A stretch of DNA of 32,380 bases, taken from Allomesorhizobium camelthorni (GTDB taxonomy: Bacteria; Pseudomonadota; Alphaproteobacteria; Rhizobiales; Rhizobiaceae). A program made the translations under genes and the position numbers. Location of the stretch: the NCBI RefSeq assembly GCF_011045125.1, contig NZ_JAAKZF010000058.1, forward strand, positions 1 through 32,380, given 5' to 3'. Shown here piece after piece: positions 16,342 through 23,860 of the stretch (positions within the stretch are counted from its first letter, which is position 1; every line of letters begins with the position of its first letter). Under the pieces are notes generated by a model that worked only from the letters and a program-made list of their open reading frames with translations, made no database searches and was not told where the DNA came from.

Positions 16342-16975
16342 TCATCGGGTCATGTCCTGATCGCGGACCTGCCTCTGGGCCCGGGTCTGGCTCACCGCCC
16401 GCTCATAGGCCGCAACGCGCTGCGCGGCGCTGAAGCTGCGCCAGGCTGCGACCAGCTTCGGGCGGTCGCCCACGGCGACTCGTGCCGCCGCTGCGTCATA
16501 GGCCGGACCCTTGGCCTCTTTCGAGCCAAGGAAGGCACGTTCTCCAAACCGCTGGTCGAGCACCTTGTTGAGCTGATCGATCTCTGCCTTCGCCATTTTG
16601 TCGGCCAGAGCAAAACCGAGCGCGGCCGAAAGGTCGTTGCGATCGATCGCATCGCGGATGCGGTCAAGCACGCCTTGCGCCGGACAATGCAGGAATGTCG
16701 ACCCGGCGGCGGTCGCGCTCGCGCGACCATTCGACGATGCCAAGATCTCCGATCTCGGCGCGCAGCCGCACATAGCGGGCAAGGTTGTCCTTGAGTGCGG
16801 GAACGTCGTTCAGGGCCCGCTGCCGATCGGCTTTCGCAGTCGATGAGGCAAACATGCCAGTCCGGCCGCGCATCGCGCCGAAGGCCTCCGGATCGCGACC
16901 GAGCTGGTCGACGATGCGGCCTTGCGCTGCCTGCCTTTCCGCTTCGTTGGCGCTCATGATTGCGGAAAGGTTCAT
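16342..16975 (-). pseudogene. C-terminal fragment of a Ti-type TraA-like conjugative relaxase
   Basis: Two adjoining minus-strand frames read as one protein tail. The first (16975-16664) has MSANEAERQAAQGRIVDQLG, TGMFASSTAKADRQRAL and LARYVRLRAEIGDLGIVEWS. The second resumes AQGVLDRIRDAIDRND, with ADKMAKAEIDQLNKVLDQRF, and ends at 16342. A one-base slip at about 16678 separates them. I match this from memory to the tails of rhizobial TraA relaxases. The relaxase and helicase domains are absent, and a TAG immediately precedes the first ATG. It points to former conjugative plasmid or ICE DNA beside the IS remnant. Confidence 0.5.
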
Positions 16976-17053
16976 CTATATCGGTCTGGCTCCTCGCCGC
17001 CGCCGCGAACAGCGTGGCGGTCTACATTCTTTGGGCGGGCTGAGGCTGACCCC

Positions 17054-17362
17054 CTACTCGTCTTGCCAGATCACCTTCCGCACCATCTTGACCCCTGCCA
17101 ACCGCCGCACTCGGATCGCCTGCCGTTCGGCGGCAGACAGTCGTTCAAAGGTGGCGCGCATCCATTCGGTCTTTCCGCACTTCTCACAGCGCATTTGGAT
17201 CGCGGCAGCAGGGAGGTCGCCTGCCAGTTTTTGCAGATCGGTGGGATAGTAGTGGCGGACGATGTTGCAATGAGCGCAGCGAACGCGCACCAATTCACCT
17301 GCGTCGTGCGCCTTAGAGAGCGTCCATGCGCTCGGCTTCTGTCGCCCGCTCGGTTCCGGCAT
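17054..17362 (-). CDS. small zinc-ribbon-like hypothetical protein
   Basis: 102 aa with two CxxC pairs: CAHCN (Cys29, Cys32) and CEKCG (Cys59, Cys62). This is the spacing of a zinc ribbon. A basic C-terminus follows (RQAIRVRRLAGVKMVRKVIW). It probably binds zinc and possibly nucleic acid. No named family is recognised. The ribosome site at 17362 is poor. It lies between the relaxase relic and a palindrome-rich gap, so it may belong to the same mobile segment. Confidence 0.6.
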   Translation of the reverse strand: MPEPSGRQKPSAWTLSKAHDAGELVRVRCAHCNIVRHYYPTDLQKLAGDLPAAAIQMRCEKCGKTEWMRATFERLSAAERQAIRVRRLAGVKMVRKVIWQDE

Positions 17363-17629
17363 GAGAACGAATTAGGAACAAATGCCTGATCCGGTCAAGC
17401 GGCTTTGCCGTTCTCGTGGGCGCTTCGGCCCTCCCCACTTCGCTGATCAGTAAGGCTGATCAGGAAGGTAGACGCGGCAGCCTGTTGCCTGAACCCGCCG
17501 CATCGTTGCCGAAACGGTCCGCCGCCGCGCCCGCTTCACATTGTTGGCAAGCCCGCGGCGGAAGTGTGGCTGCGGGAACAAATTTTCAGCCAGTGTTGCC
17601 AGCGAATAGGCGCACCGTCTCAGGCGTAA

Positions 17630-17646
17630 GTCGCCAAGTTGGCGAC
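17630..17646. repeat. 8-bp palindrome with 1-nt centre
   Basis: GTCGCCAA-G-TTGGCGAC is a perfect dyad, of the size and symmetry expected for a dimeric DNA-binding protein. It lies 26 nt from the longer dyad. No cognate regulator is identified. Confidence 0.45.
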
Positions 17647-17671
17647 ACATATTCGCGGCAGTCATATTGAG

Positions 17672-17718
17672 GACTGGCGCTACCTCCTACCCCGTATCAG
17701 CCCGAGGTAGCGCCAGTC
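17672..17718. repeat. 15-bp perfect inverted repeat
   Basis: GACTGGCGCTACCTC (17672-17686) and GAGGTAGCGCCAGTC (17704-17718) are exact complements around a 17-nt loop. No T-tract follows on either strand. It is too long and exact to be chance, and could be a transfer/replication dyad, a mobile-element end pair or an unusual terminator. Confidence 0.65.
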
Positions 17719-17865
17719 TCATTACGTTGCGCGCCCCCCGGCGCAAGGCCAAACGCTCTCGGGTTTCTCCCGCCCTAAAGTGATCAGCGCCACCATTAAC
17801 CATTGACCAAATGGTAAAATCAAGCGGCTCCCGCAGAAATTCTTACGGTGTGTTTTGGAGGCAAC

Positions 17866-18111
17866 TGGTTTGCCAAGGCACACCGCGCGCAAGCCGACGC
17901 TCTGGAAATCGAGGCGACGGCAAAGCGTCGTCTGGCCGACGAATACGACGCGGCACAGGATCGTGGCGAAGTCCGAAAGCAATCTGACAACCAAGCTTAT
18001 TCCAAGACGGAAAAAGCTGGCCCCGCCGATATGGGGCTGACCGCCAAGGACATCCACGAAGCCCGCCAAATCCGTCTCGGCCGATCTCGACCATCTCTGT
18101 TCCAGCAAGCC
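17866..18111 (+). pseudogene. possible fragment of a phage/plasmid DNA-associated protein
   Basis: An open plus frame has coding-like helical sequence: AQADALEIEATAKRRLADEY, DAAQDRGEV, then DMGLTAKDIHEARQIR. This recalls small proteins of phages and plasmids, with a Lxx(G/S)xxDIHEARQIR motif before a DNA-binding helix. No start with a ribosome site is seen, and after about 18111 the frame loses sense (Cys and His-rich tail to 18225). Most likely a decayed remnant. Confidence 0.3.
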
Positions 18112-18258
18112 CTGACGCTGGCATGTCACCGCCGCGTTACAGCAATGTGCTGGTTCTGTGATCCAATTCACAGAACGCTATCCCCGAAGTCATTCTATTT
18201 GGGATACAACCACAGGCATACCTAAGAGGTGCCTGTCCTACATTTTTGGGGAGTTATC

Positions 18259-18429
18259 ATGGCAGTCGAAAGCATTTGGCAAAGCGGTAACGCTCAGTCA
18301 CAGGATGCAGCGGCCCAGGTCTTGGCGGAGAAATTCAAGCTCCCTCCCGATAAGGCGAAACGGTTGATAGAACTTTATCGCGCCGCTCTGGCGCGTGAAC
18401 TCAAGAGACCTGCGAGACGACATCGCTAG
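18259..18429 (+). CDS. 56-aa helical small protein
   Basis: The ATG at 18259 follows GGGGAG at 5 nt. It encodes MAVESIWQSGNAQSQDAA, then VLAEKFKLPPDKAKRLIELY and a basic tail (ELKRPARRHR). It is predicted to be a helical hairpin with an SAP- or UBA-like feel (two helices joined by LPPDKA), plausibly DNA- or protein-binding. No named family. Confidence 0.55.
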   Translation: MAVESIWQSGNAQSQDAAAQVLAEKFKLPPDKAKRLIELYRAALARELKRPARRHR

Positions 18430-18631
18430 TTCGTTTGGCCACGCCACGATCAAACCTCGCTGCGGTATACTCAAGCCGCTGTCATATCCCCGTGTAGCAA
18501 CCCTTGGCCGGCGGAGAAGGCAAAGGAGAACAGAGCGCAATGGGACGCGTTCCTGTTCGTTTTCACGAGAAATACAATCCACACCCCCGCCGCCTATGGG
18601 AAAACACTCCTATTAATCACAGGAGCTCAAT

Positions 18632-18817
18632 ATGGAATCGCAGTTTGTTCTCAATCGCGGCGGTCACTATGCTGAGCGGGCTACCGCGACGGCTATCACG
18701 CTTACAGTCGATACACGCGCGAGACCGGCCGCAAAGGGCTTGGTTGACGGCTCGATGCAGATCGCGCTTCTTGGCGCTGGGGCGCTCGTAGCCTTGATGA
18801 GCGATGGAGGGGGATAA
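18632..18817 (+). CDS. 61-aa hypothetical protein with C-terminal hydrophobic helix
   Basis: A textbook ribosome site, AGGAG at 6 nt, precedes MESQFVLNRGGHYAERAT. A short hydrophobic stretch near the end (QIALLGAGALVALM) could be a membrane anchor. An overlapping frame in another phase starts at 18540 after AAAGGAG, but its composition is poorer. No family recognised. Confidence 0.45.
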   Translation: MESQFVLNRGGHYAERATATAITLTVDTRARPAAKGLVDGSMQIALLGAGALVALMSDGGG

Positions 18818-19065
18818 TGTGTGGGTAGCGTCGGTAAGCGCTCGCGTTGGCCACGTCTGCTATCCGGCGGCCTTCGCTTCTTGCGTATATCGCCGCCGCG
18901 GTCGCCAACGTGGTTGCTGTATGGTTCTTCTGGCCAGAGGCGGGTTGATATTCGTCTTGCCAAAATCCGCTCTTGGAGCTGCTCGACGTAGAAGCACGAT
19001 ATGCCGGGTCAAGTCCGCCCCAAGGCCAAGGCAGTGCGGACAGAATATTGGAAATAGGACCCCCG
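18818..19065. other. gap with a possible short transmembrane peptide
   Basis: No firm gene. A frame from TTG 18847 to the TGA ending at 18948 would give 33 residues dominated by one membrane helix (LLAYIAAAVANVVAVWFFW), but it lacks an ATG and a ribosome site. Confidence 0.3.
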
Positions 19066-19794
19066 TCAGGCCTCGACGGGCGACGCCACGATGGTTTCGG
19101 CCGCCACCGCCCCTCCCCGCCCCTCAACTTGCGGCGTCCGGGACTGCTGCGGCCATCTGAGCAGCGCCTCATGGCCTGCCGCCGTCAGTCCGTAAATGCC
19201 GCGTTCGATACCGACGAACCATCCATAAACGTTCCGGCGCAGGATCTTGTAGGCGTTCGGCAGATCCGGCCGCAGGTCCCGTGGCCGCCTCGGACCATCG
19301 GCCAGCGCCGCCGCGCACGCGAGCGCCTCCTGCCGGTAGGCCGTCATGATCGGATTGCGCGAGCCGCCGCCGGCGACCGGATCGCCCTGGCGGCGCTTGT
19401 GCTCGTTCACCAGCCGCGAGCGCCGCTTGGGATCGCGCCGCGGCATCGGAGCAGCTAGGCTCAGCAATATTTCGACACCGTCAGTAGCGGTAACGCCGAG
19501 CAGGCCTATTCCGAGCCGGCGACACAGGTTTCGAAATCTGGCATCGCTCTCGCGGCCCTTTCCGCGAGCCGACAACCTTGCTGCAAGCCAGACCTCGTCG
19601 CTGGCCGCCATACGATCGACGCCCTGCAACACGAGCTCCAGATTGAATTGCAGCTTCAGCTCGCACACCACGACTACCGGCGGCGAGTCGCCGTTCAGCG
19701 CTACGAGATCGCACCCACCGATTTCGCCCTTCACGGCGAATCCCAAGCCCTCCAAAAATTTCTTCACCGGCGCGTAGAGCGACGTCTCAAGCAC
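19066..19794 (-). CDS. DUF2161 PD-(D/E)XK nuclease-like protein
   Basis: 242 aa with the GTG at 19794 chosen as start because CAGGGA precedes it and it leaves a 29-nt gap after the helicase gene. The ATG at 19914 would overlap that gene by 91 nt and add a Ser/Arg-rich leader. The opening LETSLYAPVKKFLEGLGF and GGCDLVALNGD...VVVVCELKLQF give the D...ExK core of the PD-(D/E)XK fold. The DUF2161 tail contains NEHKRRQGDPVAGGGSRN, IMTAYRQEALACA and YGWFVGIERGIYGLT, the last being winged-helix-like. Probable role: DNA cleavage or repair, with the upstream helicase as likely partner by linkage. Confidence 0.8.
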   Translation of the reverse strand: MLETSLYAPVKKFLEGLGFAVKGEIGGCDLVALNGDSPPVVVVCELKLQFNLELVLQGVDRMAASDEVWLAARLSARGKGRESDARFRNLCRRLGIGLLGVTATDGVEILLSLAAPMPRRDPKRRSRLVNEHKRRQGDPVAGGGSRNPIMTAYRQEALACAAALADGPRRPRDLRPDLPNAYKILRRNVYGWFVGIERGIYGLTAAGHEALLRWPQQSRTPQVEGRGGAVAAETIVASPVEA

Positions 19795-19823
19795 TGTCTT
19801 ATCCCTGACCTTCGTTTCGCTTC

Positions 19824-21917
19824 TTACTTCCAAAGACCGCGCATCCTGGCGCCGAGATCGACCTGGACTTCGGGCCGCGCTGCTCCCGCTCGAGGATCGC
19901 GGCGATCCGACCACGACACTTGGCTAAAATTCTCCAGTATCGAAGCCGGAATGAAGCGGGTGCGTGACGCATAAACATGGCGATCGCCCCGTGAAGCTTG
20001 GCCGTGCGTGTAGAAGCGTTGCGGCGTCACCAGATGAAGGCTGTCCTTTGCCCTGGTCATCGCGACGTAGAGCAGCCGGCGCTCCTCTTCGATGTCGGCC
20101 TCCTCGCCGGTCGCAAGGTCGATCGGGATGCAGCCATCCACCGCATTCAGGACGAATACGTTCTTCCATTCCTGGCCCTTCGCCGAATGGATGGTCGACA
20201 GGATGAGATAATCCTCATCGAGGTGCGGAGGACCGGCCTGGTCGCTTGTTGCGTCGGGCGGATCGAGCGTCAGGTCGGTGAGAAAGCGCTCCCGCGAACC
20301 ATAGCCGGACGCAATCTGCTCCAACTGCAGCAGGTCGGCGCGACGTGTCGTGGCATCCTCGTGGATGCGGTCGAGATGCGGTTCATACCACAGGCGGACG
20401 CGCTCGAGATCGGCAGGCCAGGATGATCTGTCCCGCAAACCAGTGAAAAGCTCGACAAAGGCCGGCCAGACGGCCTCCGTCCGCTGTGGAACCCGCGCCG
20501 CCGAAAGGCCAAGCACGGCATCGAGTGACGTGGCCATCGCCTCCATGACCGCGCCGGCCGTCGAGGGTCCGACGCCAGGCAGCAGTTGCAGGACCCGGAA
20601 GCCGGTCACCCGATCACGCGGGTTCTCGACTAAACGCAGCACGGCGAGCACGTCCTTGACGTGGGCGGAGTCCAGGAACTTCAGACCCCCGAACTTCACG
20701 AACGGGATGTTTCGCCTGGTGAGTTCGACCTCGACCGGGCCGCTGTGATGCGACGCACGGAACAGCACCGCCTGCGCCTTGAGAGCCGTTCCCGCCTCGC
20801 GCTCCTGCAGAACGGTCTCGCAGACGAAATTTGCCTGATCGGCTTCGTCCCGCACCGTCACCAGACGTGGCTTCTCCTCCGACCTGCGCTCGGTCCATAG
20901 ATTCTTGGTGAAACGCTCGGCAGCTTGCCCGATGACGGCGTTCGCCGCCGCAAGGATCGCATCGGTCGAGCGATAGTTCTGGTCGAGCGTCACAACTTCC
21001 GCCGGGCGGGCGAACTGATGCGGGAACTCCAGTATATTGCGGACTTCGGCGGCTCGGAACGAATAGATCGACTGGGCATCGTCACCGACCACGGTAAGGC
21101 CGTTTCCGTCGGGCTTCAGGGCAAGCAGGATCGAGGCCTGAAGCCGGTTCGTATCCTGGTATTCGTCGACGAGGATGTGATCGAAGCGCGATGCGAGATG
21201 CTCGGCAATTGCCGCCTCCTTCGCCATTTCTGCCCAGTAGAGCAGCAGATCGTCGTAGTCGAGCACGTTCTCCGTCTGCTTGGCTTCGACATAGCCGGCA
21301 AACAGCTGCGTCAGCGCCATAGTCCAGTTTCGGCACCAGGGAAAGCTCTTGCGCAGCACGTCGTCGAGCGGCTCCTGCGCATTCACTGCGCGCGAGTAGA
21401 TGGCGAGGCATGTGCCCTTCGTCGGAAAGCGGCTTTCCGTCCTGGAGAAGCCAAGCTCGTGCCGGACCAGGTTCATCAGGTCGGCCGAGTCTTCGCGATC
21501 GTGGATCGTGAAAGCCGGGTCGAGCCCGATGTCGAGCGCATAGTCCCGCAGCAGCCGGGCACCGATGGCATGGAAGGTGCCCGCCCAGTTCAGCCCATCC
21601 TTCACAATCGAGGCCTTGTCGCCAAGCACCTCGCCGGCGATCCTCTCCACCCGGCGGGTCATCTCGGCCGCTGCCCGTCTCGAAAAGGTCATCAGGAGAA
21701 TGCGCCGCGGGTCGGCGCCATTGACGATGAGATGGGCGACACGATGGGCGAGTGTGTTGGTCTTGCCTGATCCGGCGCCAGCAATGATCAGCAATGGCCC
21801 CGCGATCCCGCCGCCGCCATGTTCGACGGCTGCTCGCTGACCGACGTTCAGCTTGGCGAGGTAAGATGGCTGGAAATTCGAATCACGGGCTGCGATGTTC
21901 ATCCCGGCATGGAGCAT
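19824..21917 (-). CDS. UvrD/Rep-family superfamily 1 DNA helicase
   Basis: 697 aa with SF1A motifs in order: Q-motif LNVGQRAAV (about 23), Walker A IIAGAGSGKT (44-53), MTFSRRAAAEM (Ia), and Walker B VDEYQDT (250-256). Motif III GDDAQSIYSFRAA, DQNYRST (IV), STIHSAKGQEWKNVF (V) and RRLLYVAMTRAK (VI) follow. This is an ATP-driven 3'-to-5' helicase of the repair or recombination type. It matches no one of UvrD, Rep or PcrA closely enough to name, and is an extra, accessory copy. Starts at 21917 or 21902 are both possible. The downstream gene encodes a PD-(D/E)XK protein, so the pair may work as a helicase-nuclease unit. Confidence 0.9.
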   Translation of the reverse strand: MLHAGMNIAARDSNFQPSYLAKLNVGQRAAVEHGGGGIAGPLLIIAGAGSGKTNTLAHRVAHLIVNGADPRRILLMTFSRRAAAEMTRRVERIAGEVLGDKASIVKDGLNWAGTFHAIGARLLRDYALDIGLDPAFTIHDREDSADLMNLVRHELGFSRTESRFPTKGTCLAIYSRAVNAQEPLDDVLRKSFPWCRNWTMALTQLFAGYVEAKQTENVLDYDDLLLYWAEMAKEAAIAEHLASRFDHILVDEYQDTNRLQASILLALKPDGNGLTVVGDDAQSIYSFRAAEVRNILEFPHQFARPAEVVTLDQNYRSTDAILAAANAVIGQAAERFTKNLWTERRSEEKPRLVTVRDEADQANFVCETVLQEREAGTALKAQAVLFRASHHSGPVEVELTRRNIPFVKFGGLKFLDSAHVKDVLAVLRLVENPRDRVTGFRVLQLLPGVGPSTAGAVMEAMATSLDAVLGLSAARVPQRTEAVWPAFVELFTGLRDRSSWPADLERVRLWYEPHLDRIHEDATTRRADLLQLEQIASGYGSRERFLTDLTLDPPDATSDQAGPPHLDEDYLILSTIHSAKGQEWKNVFVLNAVDGCIPIDLATGEEADIEEERRLLYVAMTRAKDSLHLVTPQRFYTHGQASRGDRHVYASRTRFIPASILENFSQVSWSDRRDPRAGAARPEVQVDLGARMRGLWK

Positions 21918-22280
21918 CGTTTCCGTTTCGTTCGCAACGCCCTAGCTTCGCGTTCGGGAAATCTTTCGTATCGCCGACGACATTGCGGCCGTCGCGTATA
22001 AACAAGGATCTCGCCCTCTTGCCTTCCGCGAGTTTCGTGTCTGCTAGATCGCTGCCGAGAACAGCCACCAAGCGTTCGGGATGACGGCCGCTTCGGCGGG
22101 CAAACCGCCACTCATTATCCTGAGGGCGAGGTCCCGATTGGTCGAATCCTTCGCGTCCGGCAGGTTCTCTCAGGTAAGCCAATTCTGCTTCATCGGGGCT
22201 GCACCGAACAAGGTGTTTGCGACCGGGAAGCGTCTTCGCGAAGGGTTTGCCGTTGCCCCGCGGTATTTCGGTGTCTGGCA
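21918..22280. other. gap with a doubtful minus-strand ORF
   Basis: A minus-strand frame (22284-21883) encodes up to 133 aa, starting MMPDTEIPRGNGKPFAKTLP and later having RHPERLVAVLGSDLADTK. It overlaps the ends of both neighbours, has no clear ribosome site and no recognised domain. It could be a remnant or a small real gene, which sequence alone does not decide. Confidence 0.3.
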
Positions 22281-23423
22281 TCAACTTCCAAGCATTTTAA
22301 GCCATTCCTCGAACGAACGGTGTTTGTCTTGATGCTCGAGAGAAGAAACCGCATGGCCGAGACGGGCCGGCGTGGCTGAGTTGCGGGCTTCACGAGGGCT
22401 GTACCCGAACTCACTGCTGAATGCCCTGCTGAAGTTGGCAGCCGAGCTAAAGCCCGCAGACTCAGCGATGTCGACAATGCGCTGCCTGTTCGCAGGATCG
22501 CTGAGCGCAGCATGGGCCGATAGGAGCCGCCGCTTCTGAATGTAGTGAAGAACGCCGCCGCTCGGCTCGAATAATTGGTAGAGTCGGGTGCGGGAGACGC
22601 CGAGTTCCCGGCACAGTGCGTCAGGCGTCAAATCCGGGGAATTGAGATTGCGTTGAACGTATCGGCGCGCACGCTCCATCAGTGCGACGTTCATCTGCTG
22701 CTCGACCCCTCGTCCTGCCGACGGGGAGAGGCCAGCCAAGATCATGTCGCGGGTGGCTTGGATGACGCTGGGTAAATCGTCCGCGGTGAGGGTCCGCAGC
22801 CTTGCTTCGATGCCATTGATGTAATCGGTGACGAGGTTGGCGAAGTTGCCCAACAGAACGGAATTGTTCTTTGCATCGAGAGTTGCCGCGGCCTCGGTGA
22901 ACAGCTCGCGTGGCATATAGAGCAAAACGCTTTCGGACTCCGTTGCCCGGCCGCGAAATGGATGGCCAAGCGACCTGAACTCGACCTTTCCCGGTTGGCT
23001 TTCCGCCACCTGGTCATTGACCTCAGTCCAGGCCCGGCCAGTGCGCGGCAACACAACGACCCAGTGATCGATTGGGCTCGATCGCAGCTTTTTGGCAGAG
23101 CGCGAGTAACTGTGGGCCGGCACATGCTGTTGAACGATGAGCATGCTGCCAAGATTCCAGGCCGTGTGATCGGCGGAAAAGCCTTCTTCCACAGACGTCC
23201 CATTGGGCAATCTGACGTCGACAAGCGGCGCCACATGCGCCTGCCAGGCAGCAAATTGACTCTCGATCGCCAGATCGCGGGTCGAGAAGTGGAGGGGTTC
23301 GAGCGCTGGCGGACCCGGCGGAGGGGGCTCGTCTGGAGGCGGACGCGGCCTACGGCGCCGCTCCCTGTCCGGAGGCCGTGCGGAGCCGCTGTCTATATCG
23401 TATTCGGTTTTGGATGGCGACAT
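22281..23423 (-). CDS. cuxR: AraC/cupin regulator, CuxR-like, for the polysaccharide operon
   Basis: 380 aa from the ATG at 23423. A further ATG at 23609 would add 62 residues without better support. The order is an Arg-rich then Pro-rich N-terminus (about 15-45) containing RPPDR (Arg16, Arg20) and RERRR (Arg20, Arg24), both RxxxR. A cupin/AraC-binding domain (about 45-215) and a C-terminal AraC double HTH (about 247-347) follow, with ALCRELGVSRTRLYQLF and VDIAESAGFSSAANFSRAF. It is divergent from uxs1. In S. meliloti CuxR, an AraC-like activator binds c-di-GMP through an N-terminal RxxxR and the cupin domain, and activates the neighbouring APS operon. Position and architecture match that, and identity is inferred from them. 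The Pro/Arg stretch is an unusual feature. Confidence 0.75.
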   Translation of the reverse strand: MSPSKTEYDIDSGSARPPDRERRRRPRPPPDEPPPPGPPALEPLHFSTRDLAIESQFAAWQAHVAPLVDVRLPNGTSVEEGFSADHTAWNLGSMLIVQQHVPAHSYSRSAKKLRSSPIDHWVVVLPRTGRAWTEVNDQVAESQPGKVEFRSLGHPFRGRATESESVLLYMPRELFTEAAATLDAKNNSVLLGNFANLVTDYINGIEARLRTLTADDLPSVIQATRDMILAGLSPSAGRGVEQQMNVALMERARRYVQRNLNSPDLTPDALCRELGVSRTRLYQLFEPSGGVLHYIQKRRLLSAHAALSDPANRQRIVDIAESAGFSSAANFSRAFSSEFGYSPREARNSATPARLGHAVSSLEHQDKHRSFEEWLKMLGS

Positions 23424-23610
23424 TGGGCGATCGTCATATCTGAATCCGACATCACCCAAGCCCTTCTCAATTATGTGGTGTGCAGTGGCCGGTGGCAAGC
23501 CTTTTGACGCGGGTCGGTTGGGTGCTGGAGCCTGCAAGAACGCTCGTGCGGTAAGCGGGCCTTGTCCGCTGCACCAAACACAGACGCGAAACTCGTCTCC
23601 TGGATGCATG

Positions 23611-23637
23611 TGACGTCGAGTCCATTAAATATGGACT
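23611..23637. promoter_or_regulatory. candidate operator: dyad plus TGACGTCG copy
   Basis: AGTCCAT-TAAAT-ATGGACT (23619-23637) is a perfect 7-bp dyad with a 5-nt AT centre. It is immediately preceded by TGACGTCG (23611-23618). The second TGACGTCG is at 23805-23812, 49 nt before uxs1. The spacing suits a dimeric regulator. Binding by the CuxR-like protein is a hypothesis. Confidence 0.4.
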
Positions 23638-23723
23638 GCACGACAAATCCCCGGATCTTAAGATAACGACAAATCTATCCTCCCCCACTATCAATGCAAG
23701 ATAGCAGAAGGTGGTCATGAAGC

Positions 23724-23738
23724 GCCGTCGACGACGGC
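23724..23738. promoter_or_regulatory. palindrome GCCGTCG-A-CGACGGC
   Basis: A perfect 7-bp dyad with a single central base, about 120 nt upstream of uxs1. The loop is too small for an RNA hairpin, so a protein site is the better reading. Confidence 0.35.
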
Positions 23739-23860
23739 TTTCCGAAACCTCAAAGCATAGTGACAATAAAAACTGGCAACGGCATTCTGTTGCTTGGAAA
23801 AGCATGACGTCGTGACTTTGGTTAAAAATAAAGCCGCGCTTATCTTGGGGATTAAAACAG

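Larger units (their letters stand above)
17363..17865. other. gene-poor, palindrome-rich region
   Basis: No supported gene in about 500 nt. It holds two notable dyads (17630-17646 and 17672-17718). Because it sits beside a relaxase relic, it could be a remnant of a plasmid transfer or partition region, but no known oriT or parS consensus was recognised. Confidence 0.4.
23424..23860. promoter_or_regulatory. divergent regulator/operon intergenic region
   Basis: 437 nt between the CuxR-like gene and uxs1, with no separate gene. It should carry both promoters. It contains two perfect inverted repeats (23619-23637 and 23724-23738) and two copies of TGACGTCG (23611-23618 and 23805-23812). An AT-rich stretch (23816-23855) before the uxs1 start is a likely leader or promoter zone. 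No consensus -35/-10 pair is asserted. Confidence 0.55.

Noticed and set aside
20925-21770. Plus-strand ORF of 281 aa opposite the helicase gene
   Set aside because: Mirror frame of the UvrD-type helicase, with Arg/Pro-rich composition typical of antisense frames.
23424-23609. Upstream ATG of the AraC-type regulator at 23609
   Set aside because: It would add a 62-residue leader with no domain and no ribosome site, and it sits beside the dyad-rich region. The ATG at 23423 was preferred, though neither start has a strong ribosome site.
23774-23793. Possible sigma-54 promoter (TGGCA...TTGC) before uxs1
   Set aside because: The spacing between the two boxes is too wide for the -24/-12 consensus.
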